Shown piece after piece: positions 54,301-64,000 of a DNA stretch of 64,000 nt. The notes under the pieces were generated by a model that saw nothing but the letters and a program-made list of their open reading frames with translations, had not been told where the DNA came from and did no database searches. The stretch's first letter is position 1; the number at the start of each line of letters is the position of its first letter. Origin of the DNA: Perkinsus chesapeaki (taxonomy: Eukaryota > Perkinsozoa > Perkinsida > Perkinsidae); NCBI GenBank assembly GCA_013115145.1, contig JAAPAO010000007.1, positions 62,001 through 126,000 of the forward strand, in the 5' to 3' direction. The translations under genes were made by a program, and so were the position numbers.

Positions 54301-54367
54301 CCTTGATGCCCTCATAACGCAGACCGCATCGCCAGCACAGATAATCTGCCGAGGGCGCGCTCGACAT
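51357..54367 (-). CDS. PUS10: tRNA pseudouridine synthase PUS10
   Basis: Isomerises uridine in the T-arm of tRNAs. The N-terminal THUMP-like half starts at the ATG at 54,367, with CWRCG and then CGGCFGLLEDPC as zinc-ligand-like Cys pairs, followed by a segment with VLSTRLPPALVVRGFIEKVL. Later exons give SIYLFGRYRKFSRKISQTPW (about 52,760-52,700), then AGREDVDVRMLGNGRPFAVE (about 52,320-52,260), which carries the family catalytic Asp in GREDVD. Next comes QRTPLRVMHRRANAMRTK (about 51,810-51,750), then MYIKEFVHGDFGRTRPSMAE and CDILQLDV near the C-terminus. The stop is TAG at 51,357-51,359. Clear introns include one of 47 bp before the IKEFVHGDFG exon and one of about 52 bp after it. Exon joins between about 53,900 and 52,350 were not all resolved; a Lys/Arg-rich insert lies near 53,110. 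Identity is strong, the exon model partial. Confidence 0.88.
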
Positions 54368-54961
54368 TATTAGACCGTCTCGAGCGTCTAGATCTTCGCC
54401 GTCACTTGAACGCAACTCAACTCCGTAGTACGGGAAAGTCTTAGTGGTCCGCTAGTAAATACGAAGGTCCTTGCTCCGAACTGCCGTCAGCAAGCAGCGT
54501 AACCAACACCAGTAGAGGACTGCGGGCCGGACAGCTGAGGAGCTAGAGGGGCTCCAACGCTCAAAAAGTCCACGAAGGAGAAAACTCTGGTGTGGTGGTG
54601 GAGCGAGATCTCGCTGCTACTGATGATGGGGAGAGGACGAAGAATGGAGGCTATTATTGCCTCTGGTCACACAAGGCAACCGACTAGTGTTAATAATACA
54701 GACATGGTACTTATAGATTACTAGCGACAACAACAACAACACCGAAGTGTAGAACAGTTACAGTAGGGCTACGACAACAACAACAACACCGAAGTGTAGA
54801 ACAGTTACAGTAGGGCTACGACAACAACAACAGCTGGGGGTAGTAATACGACAAGGAGGGACATCAGACATAGTCAATAATGGTGCTGGTGATGATGGCA
54901 ACAGCAACAACAATACACCTAGTGCAGAAGAACAGATGGGCTTAGATAATGATGTGCTTGT
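54368..54961. other. Intergenic region with low-complexity repeats
   Basis: About 590 bp between the start of PUS10 (minus) and the stop of the Ser/Pro/Gln-rich gene (minus). It contains a 47-bp tandem duplication with CAA runs (listed separately) and further CAACAG and GATGATGG runs near 54,880-54,920. Part is probably the 3' untranslated region of the upstream gene and part the PUS10 promoter. No coding frame supported. Confidence 0.5.
54726..54832. repeat. 47-bp direct tandem repeat, two full copies plus partial third
   Basis: A unit beginning GACAACAACAACAACACC and ending CAGTAGGGCTAC occurs at 54,726-54,772 and again at 54,773-54,819 with no visible differences, followed by a partial third copy to about 54,832. 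The copies look identical, so the duplication is recent. The start of each unit is a CAA microsatellite. Confidence 0.85.
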
Positions 54962-57900
54962 TCACTGTGGTGATGCTGCTGCTGGGATACTGGCATCACT
55001 TCTCGGTAATGATGTTACATCAACCTAGAAAGGATAACTAATGATGGAGTATACAATAGTTGCCTTACAGTTATAGGGCTCCCAGCTCCAGTGCTTGATG
55101 CTGCTGCTGCTGCTGATGCCTGCTTGCCTGTTGTTGTCGTTGCTGACTGCTTACCACTATTAATCTCTATAACGCCATTAGAGGTAGAATGGGAGGAGGA
55201 GGAGCATGCTTCATCCTGGGGAAAAGGTACATGAACTGATGAGATGGACGGGCTTGATGGACTTGTAGAGGAGGCGGAGGAGGAGGATAGGCTAGCTATC
55301 AAGGACGCCAAGGTTGAAGGGTCTCCAACTACGGACAAAATGTAACCCAGCAAGCAGCTTCAACCTTACCTTCACTGCGATGACCAGGCATACTGTGGCT
55401 GGCATTGCCGGTAGCCACCACCGGGCGACGAGGGACATTCGGGGACCTATGACATGGTGAAGTGGGGAAGGGACAGGAGACGGGAAGGGTACTCTGAGAT
55501 GGATGAGGAGGATACTGCCGAGTTGAGAGGGTTCCACCAACTCTGAAAAGGCAAAGTCACGCTGCTGCCGGTGCTGGGACAAATAACAAGGGGGAACTTA
55601 CAGAGTTGCTGGGAGTGAAGGTGGCTGCAGTGGCGCTGAGATGGCTGCTACTACTGCTGGCCCCGGAGGTCCCAGTAGTACCAAGATCTGAGGAAGAAGC
55701 GGTACAACCACCTGCTACTGGAGGTTTTACCAAACTGGCCGGAAAAACCGCCGAAGGAGCCGAAGTCAACACTGTCGCTGCTATTGCTAGCATTGGTGCT
55801 GCCAGTGTGAGGGCCAGATCCCGCCACGGACACGTTGGTGCCTGCAAAGATACTCACCATGGCAGCACTGAAATGACTGATGTGATGAGAAGGAGAGGAA
55901 GAGATGGTTACAATCCACTGATTTGTTAAAGAAGAAGCACCCATGGGAAAAAACCTTAATAGATTTGCGAAATTCCAGTCTCCCAATAGCAAAGCGAAGA
56001 GAGGGTCCTTACGTACCTGTAGTAGGGGCGTTCCGAGGTGATGTGGCAAGGGGGCCAAAGGGGCTGGCAGCCTCAGCTCGACCAAAGCCATAGGAGCGCA
56101 TCAACTGCTCGGCAAGTTTGGCCAAGGAGTCACTGAAATTGAACACGCTCGGTTACCAGGTATGAAGGAGAATGCTTACTCGGGGGCAAGTGAAGTGGTA
56201 GCAGGAGGGTCAGCAGCAGCAGGGACGGCATCCCAGGACGAAGTGAACCCACCTCGTGAGTAATCAACCTGCGCAGCAGGTGAGGTGGTGAGGTGGCGGC
56301 AAGGACCACTGGACTCACGCTAGGGGTAAAAGAGGGAGCATCAACACTTAGGTTGCTAGCGGCACTGCTGCCTCGTTCGGCCAGGACGGAGCCTGTTGTG
56401 AAGTTGTCAAACGAGGACAGGGATGGCGCCAAATCTTCCGAGTGCGCCGATGACGACAATGGAAGGGCTTGTGAGAAGGCATTGGGCATGATGGACTCGA
56501 ACCCAGGAGGAGGGGTATTAACCTCAGACTCACTAAGCTCCTCTTGGGTGGGAACTAAGACACCACAAACAACGACTATGCGGCTGCGGCGGGAGAGGAA
56601 GAAGGCTGCCTCCTACAAAACTGTGTATTGCGTCCATCGTAGCCTCCGCCATGCCTTGAGGCCGCTGGGCCATTGGACGTCACTTGGGTCTGCTGCTGCT
56701 GGTGCTGCTGCTGTGTTGGTACACTGGATGGCATTCGGTTGCTACCACCCGCAACACCTGATGCCCGTCTAGTCTTGAGGAATGCTACTGAAGTCGTACT
56801 ACCCATCTTGGATGCCACAGAGGCCGCTGTTGCCGCGACCTGCGGATCGGTCGGAATACTGGCGCCATTTTGAAAACCGCAATAGACCATGTAGTTCTCC
56901 ATCAACTGCTCAGCGAGCTGGACGAACTGACTGTGCGAGCGAGACCTGCGGGAGCAAAGATATCTTTGCGCACTCGGAAGATTTTCACTTGATAGCGTTA
57001 TATATCTGCCCCTTGAGATTGTATTCTTCTAAAAATGCATCGGGAGCATGTCGCCTAATGATGCGAAGGAGGTCTCGCTTGCTTAGATTAGCATAATCCG
57101 GCCCAAACTCTGCCAGGACCTATCACATGCCAATGGCTGGTGAAGGACAAAAGCATACAGCCTACCATCTCTGTTGTCGAGTACTGTGTAGGAGGGTACT
57201 GCTCGGCCAGTGGAGGGACCTCCCCTCGAACTTGACCGCTCACAGCCCCTGCACTGTGGTAATGGTTGCGTAGAGATTGCCTAGTCGGCCTGGATGGCGC
57301 CGGAGCACCTTGAGTGTAGGCTAAGGCTGTTGGTGACAAAGATGCTGATGAGGTGGGGGTGCTGCGGCTTGGAGCAGCTGCCACAGGATATGTGGCTGAT
57401 GATGATGATGACGACGATAATAATAATAACTCTCCCAAAGCCGGTGAGGAGGCGGTTGATGCTAACTGAGGGGCAACCATCGGATCTGACAAGGACATAG
57501 AAGGCATCCTAAGCCCAAGCGTACCTTGCAGGCTTCGACCTCTGATATGTGGGGGCATCCCTCCCTTTACGGTCCCTCTGGGCGGCATGCCTCCAGTCCA
57601 CTGCGTCGGAGCTGCTGGATTAGCTGCTCTCATGCCTTCACTGGGCTGGTGGCCTTGCATGTGATTCGCACTTCCTTGATGATGCCGTGGTCCTGAGGGG
57701 TTGTTAGTCGTCCAACCATTTGCTGTTGTTGCTGTTGATTGGGCGGCAAAGACAGAGTTGGCCAGGCCCTCTGTGCCTCCTAGATAGGCCTGGAAGGGAT
57801 CGGAGGTGTTCCGATCGGCAGAAGAGGAAGAGGAGCCGATGCGAGGATTATGGGACGACGATGGCACCGCCATAATGGGTAATAACAAAAGCCCTTCCAT
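54962..57900 (-). CDS. Large Ser/Pro/Gln/Ala-rich protein, unknown function
   Basis: Unrecognised. The frame opens at ATG 57,900 (an alternative ATG lies at 57,873) with a long Ser/Pro/Gly-rich exon containing GRSLQGTLGLRMPSMSLSDP. After an intron starting GTAGGC (after TEM) comes the only compact-looking segment, with NLSKRDLLRIIRRHAPDAF and YNLKGQIYNAIK, then after another intron SRSHSQFVQLAEQLMENY. A Gln-rich run (near 56,700) and more Ser/Thr-rich exons follow. A second copy of the LAEQLM motif (SLAKLAEQLMRSYGFG) lies near 56,110. The last exon, after a GTAAGG intron, ends in ASIPAAASPQ with TGA at 54,962-54,964. At least six introns. The composition suggests a disordered regulatory or RNA-associated scaffold, but that is inference. 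Several middle joins are unresolved. Confidence 0.6.
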
Positions 57901-58113
57901 ACCGCACTTCCCTCAAATCATGCCCCCCACAACCCCCTGTTATCCACTTCCGTCACAAGCCAACACCACAAATGGTAGTGGAAACGACAGTCATCATATC
58001 ATCAAAAGTAGCAGCCCTTATGGCCTGAGTCTGGGCTACTGGTAATATAACAGTGCTGCCTAGTAGTCATCTCCTCTAGTAACAACCTCTTTACAGGTAC
58101 CTGACACATAAGA
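57901..58113. other. Short intergenic spacer
   Basis: About 210 bp between the stop of methionine aminopeptidase 2 and the start of the downstream Ser/Pro-rich gene, both on the minus strand. No gene or repeat is seen. The tight spacing is typical of a gene-dense, trans-splicing genome. Confidence 0.4.
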
Positions 58114-60039
<1,926 letters not shown>

Positions 60040-60378
60040 TTATTAAGTCAACTGAGAGGTTATTGCCAATATCCACTGTGTGACTTCTGACCATAGCGTT
60101 GGCATTCCAAAGGTCCCAGGTTCCAATCCCACCGGAGTCATTTTTCGGCAATTAATTCCCAACGCACCTTGAGACCGTGCCACTGGTCCATTCCTATAGC
60201 GGTGTTCTAACATCTATCCTAAGCACTCCAAACTCTGATATCTTCCTTCATATCGTTCACCATCACTTGCCGGTTTCTTTCCTATCTCCTCTAGCACGGC
60301 AGCTTGCCAATGGCTGTCTAGGGTCGGTCGCGAGAATGGTCATGGTAATGGTTGTTAGAGTTTCATATTACATCACTA
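60040..60378. promoter_or_regulatory. Divergent intergenic region (MetAP2 / V-ATPase a)
   Basis: About 340 bp separate two genes transcribed away from each other, so promoters for both should lie here. Candidate trans-splice acceptors are the AG at 60,052-60,053 (minus strand reading CTCTCAG) and the AG at 60,357-60,358 (plus strand, GTTGTTAG). A B-box-like element (GGTTCCAATCC) followed by a T run lies at about 60,119-60,143 but does not form a proper tRNA. No TATA box could be assigned. Confidence 0.4.
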
Positions 60379-63300
60379 ATGGGCCTCCTCCGTAGTGAGA
60401 CCATGAAGCACGGGACACTGGTCCTGCCCACGGACAGGGCCAGAGAGTTCGTGGACGTCATTGGCTACTCTGTACGGCGATCAAACCAGATTATTAATAC
60501 CACATTTCCTTCACTTCAGACTCGGATAGAGTTTGAGGACATGAACAGTGCTAGTATGAACCGGAACTATAGGAAATACGTTCAAAGGTAATAGTGAGCT
60601 GACTGGGAGGGGCAGGAGGAGGCTTTGGTAGGATTGAGGAGCTTGAGAGGATCATACGGTTCTTGGAGGCCGAGATAGAGACAGCAGCGCCACACACTAA
60701 GATTCGGAAAGGGCATATAAATACATTTCTAATGGAGACGGCCGATGTACTAAAGGGGATATCGGTAGAGCTAGAGGGAGGCTGTTCAGAGCTACAGGCT
60801 TGATACTGTGGAGGTCGATCTTAAGAGGATCTACAAGCGATTTGTTAAGTTCCAAGAGAACAACGCGTAAGCACGCAGGGCTGGACGGTCGGGCGGGAAT
60901 GGTGGCTGTGGTGGGCAGGGAGCTGGTCACGTCGAGGAACGCTGCGCTGGAGGAGAAATATGTGTGTTTTGCGGCCAGCAACTCGCAGGTGTATCTGAAT
61001 AGTACGGGTGGAGATGGTAATATTATCTATTTATTATTACCTATATAAAATTGTATATAGGCCTTACTGGGACTGGTGTGATGGCTGGCAGCAGTCCACA
61101 GGAGGTAGTAAGTATCATTGTTAAGCAAGGATAGTATTGTCGTATAGGCGTCCCTGATAGAGGAAGGGGAGGCGCTGACTGGAGGCTATGGTCGATCATC
61201 TCGGGCAACTGCTGGTGTCTCCTGTATTGCCGGTGTGCTCCTACAGGTGGGATGAGATGGGGTTGGGGTGGGAAGAGCTGGTATTATTTTAGTCGGACCA
61301 AGCACGATTCGCCAGAACGCTGTTTCGGGCAACTTTTGGCAATACGTAGGAGGAATCTTTGCGCACTGCGAAGAATTTGCAATTGCAGATTCACCGATTT
61401 CGTACAAATACCTGAGCCTCTACGAGACGCCAAGACCGGCGAGAACGAGTACTACAGCGTCTTCGTTGTCTATTTCCAGGTGAGGGAGTGGGGTATCTTG
61501 AGGTCGACTTCCGACCCTACGTGTTAGAACACCCTTTTGGTTGTCCTCTAGAACTTTCCCCGCCTTTCTGCTTGCGCAGAGGTGGAAAAAATAGTATCTT
61601 CTTCGCCGACATTCCTCCATCTCAGGGATACTCAGCCACTACTGGGAGCATGGCTCAGAAGATCAGGAGAATCTGTACCGCCTTTGGTGCTCGTATGTAC
61701 CCATGGCCACATAGCGAGGCTGAGGCCAACTCGAGGATGAGGGTAGCCATCTTTGCCACACCTCTTGTTACTGGTCCCTAGGTCCTAGATGAGCTGTTGA
61801 TCGATAAGCTGCAGGCATTAGATGCATACAGGAGGTTCATTGGGGTAGTGCGGAAAAGGGGACGGGAGAATGGTAATGTGTTAGTATTCAGGAGGAGGTA
61901 GATCAACTAGTGGAGCCTGTGAGACTCGGAGGGAACTCCCTAATTGAGGATTGGTCATTGTTCTTGGCTAAGGTAGTAGTAGGTCAGGGCCGTGGATCCT
62001 ATTATCGACCGGGCATGGTCCTGTCGGCATCCCCGATGGTCATTGGTCTTTATTTAGGAAAAGGGTATCTACACCTTACTGAACAAGTTCGAAGGCGACG
62101 TGACACTACGGTGTGATTGCTGGTATCCAGCGGAGGAGGAGGATGACATTAGGCACACGCTATTTCGGATGAGTTCAACTAACATGGTATGCTGGAAGTG
62201 GGGTATCTTGGGTCGACTGGAAAGATACTTTACAGGTCGGAGCGATGCTCCTTACTGACCATGATCGATTGTATTCTGCTGCTGCCGTGGATGAGGAGGA
62301 TGCCAGTGGGCACAGTAAAGGCCCACCGACGTATATGAAGACCAATGAGGTCACCCAAGTCGCCCAGGATCTGGTCGATACGTAAGTGGTCGCGGGTTCG
62401 ATCCCGGCATCCAGCATCAGATACGGTGTTCCTCGGTATAAGGAGGCTAACCCGGCCCTGTTCACAATAGTGACATTCCCCTTCCTCTTTGGTGTTATGT
62501 TTGGTGATGTCGGCCACGGTGCTATGCTATTCCTCCTAGGCATGTGGGCTATCATACAGGTAACCTCCTCCTTGCCGTGTACAGTACAGTTCTGTTGTAT
62601 GTGTCTTAGGGCCCTCAACTTGACCGCAGTTTTCCTATGCTACGCAAGCTCCGGTATATGGTCGTGGCCATGGGGTTCTTTGCCATATATGCTGGTAGCT
62701 TCCCCTGGTTCCTCCGCCCTATCTATCTCTTCTCAGGTCTGATGTATAACGATTTCTTCGCTGTTGGCCTTAATTTGTTTGGCAGCCGGTAGCGCCCTTA
62801 TCCCTGTTGCACAAGAACTGTCTCCTTTTTAGATGGGACTGCTCCGGCATCACATGCCGTCCTCTATATGATATAACGAACACGGGAAATCAGAAGGGTA
62901 AGGCAGCATCTCCTCCTGTGGTAGTGGCGGCCACGGGCGATGGTTCAGGATCCTACCCCTACACTGGTCCCTACCCCTTTGGGCTTGATCCAGTCTGGCA
63001 TGGCGCTACTAACGAGCTTGTATACGTTAATTCGATGAAGATGAAGACCTCAGTTCTGTTTGGTAATGCCGTCATAAGCTTTGACAAAGTGATGTTCCGT
63101 CAGGCGTTGTTCAAATGCTACTTGGCATCTTTCTTAAGTTCTCAAATGCTATATATGAGAGAAGCGCGCTTGACCTGTTTTGTGAGTGCATACCGCAGGT
63201 AGAGGATGATGTTAGCATTCCTGTATCACCCGGTTGTTTTTTTTAGTTGGTATTCCTCCTGAGCTTCTTCGGATATATGGATTGGATGATTCTGTACGCC

Positions 63301-64000
63301 CCTCCCCTCCCCCTCCTCCATCGGGTACCTGCTGTTGTTGTTAGGTATAAGTGGACCCACGACATCACATTCAATCCGGCACCAGGGCTCATTAACACTC
63401 TCATCGCTATGGGCCTCGGCCAAGGTGTTAAGCCTGGTCAAGTTCTCTATCCCAGTAGGAAGAGCCTCATTCGGGTATTGGTGATGGTATCTTTTGTCAG
63501 ACCAGGGATGGTGGCAGTCTTTGCTCATATTACTAGCTTTGGTTAGCGTCCCTATTATGCTCATACCAAAGCCATTAATCCTATGGTGGAGACATCGGGA
63601 AACAGAGTAAGATATAATATGTATTCAGGAGAATGATGCACTGTGTGTGCTGTTGTAGTGAGCAGTTTATGGAGCGTCAACGTGCCCATGCAGTGCGGCG
63701 TCGCGATGAGGCTGGAGTCGGGCTTATGGATGGTGGCGACTCTGTCGAGATGGTGAGTTGATGGGTTAGATGATGGTTATGTCTGCTTAGGTTGAGGGTG
63801 GATCGTCGTCCTCCTCCTCATCCTCCTCTACAGCGGCTTGGGATACCACTCGCCCACATACCTCCTCCGGCCCATCCAAGAAGAAGGTCACCGAGGATGA
63901 AGAACAAGAGTTCGATCTTGGTGATGTTGTTATACATCAAGTCATAGAAACAATAGAGGTATCATCAAATCCTTGCTGCTGTTGCTGCTGTTGCTGCTGC
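60379..64000 (+). CDS. V-type ATPase V0 subunit a (5' part, continues past window)
   Basis: Membrane subunit of the proton pump that acidifies vacuoles and endosomes. The start ATG at 60,379 gives [19 protein letters not shown], the usual subunit a N-terminus. A first intron of 48 bp follows, then EFEDMN and coiled-coil segments ([15 protein letters not shown]). The cytosolic half has [25 protein letters not shown], then [20 protein letters not shown] and [11 protein letters not shown]. The membrane half starts with [20 protein letters not shown] and [11 protein letters not shown], then [57 protein letters not shown] and [13 protein letters not shown]. The last visible exon has [20 protein letters not shown], after which an intron (from 63,959) leaves the window. 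The proton-path arginine helix lies outside. About 17 introns of about 39-90 bp, with one join near 60,770-60,810 ambiguous. Confidence 0.93.
63974..64000. repeat. CTG/TTG microsatellite in V-ATPase intron at window edge
   Basis: A CTGCTGTTGCTG-type trinucleotide run begins at about 63,974 and reaches the window end. It lies just after a GT donor at 63,959, so it is probably intronic and polypyrimidine-rich rather than coding; its full length cannot be seen. Confidence 0.6.

Noticed and set aside
62383-62421. A tRNA gene on the plus strand
   Set aside because: Only the T-arm resembles a tRNA; the segment is a 39-bp intron whose removal joins conserved V-ATPase subunit a sequence.
63100-63170. 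Possible frameshift in the V-ATPase gene near [12 protein letters not shown]
   Set aside because: Careful rereading of the bases shows a continuous frame through this exon; the apparent shift came from using the wrong exon phase after the preceding intron.

Overview
The window looks like nuclear DNA of a compact-genome protist, most likely an alveolate of the Perkinsus type. The basis is a mitochondrial-type pyruvate:NADP+ oxidoreductase (PFOR fused to a P450-reductase-like module), many uniform GT-AG introns of about 40-54 bp, and an AG acceptor just upstream of most inferred start codons, as expected for spliced-leader trans-splicing. Blastocystis, Cryptosporidium and Euglena also have this fusion enzyme but fit the intron pattern less well. 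The organism call is an inference.

Positions 1-39,876 (minus strand) are one gigantic repeat-protein gene that runs off the left edge. From 38,141 down to 1 a single minus-strand frame stays open for 12,713 codons. It encodes about 1,050 tandem 12-residue units of the GSSLSVxxFARL type, arranged as a three-unit (36-residue, 108-bp) higher-order repeat. The first 1.7 kb of the gene is split by at least a dozen tiny introns. Removing most of them restores the 12-residue register. The short plus-strand ORFs across this region are antisense shadows. This is the most striking object in the window.

Positions 39,877-43,798 hold an AT-rich intergenic stretch and two intron-split genes that a simple ORF scan misses: a plus-strand coiled-coil protein (271 aa reconstructed, 41,339-42,375) and a minus-strand protein of unknown function (42,539 to about 43,680).

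Positions 43,799-49,404 (plus) encode the 1,835-aa pyruvate:NADP+ oxidoreductase with a mitochondrial-type presequence and two small introns.

Positions 50,142-60,039 are a run of four minus-strand genes: a tail-anchored ER ubiquitin-conjugating enzyme (UBE2J/Ubc6 type), the tRNA pseudouridine synthase PUS10, a large Ser/Pro/Gln/Ala-rich protein of unknown function, and methionine aminopeptidase 2. Divergent from the last, a plus-strand V-ATPase V0 subunit a gene starts at 60,379 and leaves the window on the right. These conserved genes are ordinary housekeeping functions (protein quality control, tRNA modification, N-terminal processing, organelle acidification) with no evident shared pathway. 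Exon joins were worked out by hand from splice-site consensus, reading frame and remembered family sequences, so individual junctions may be off.
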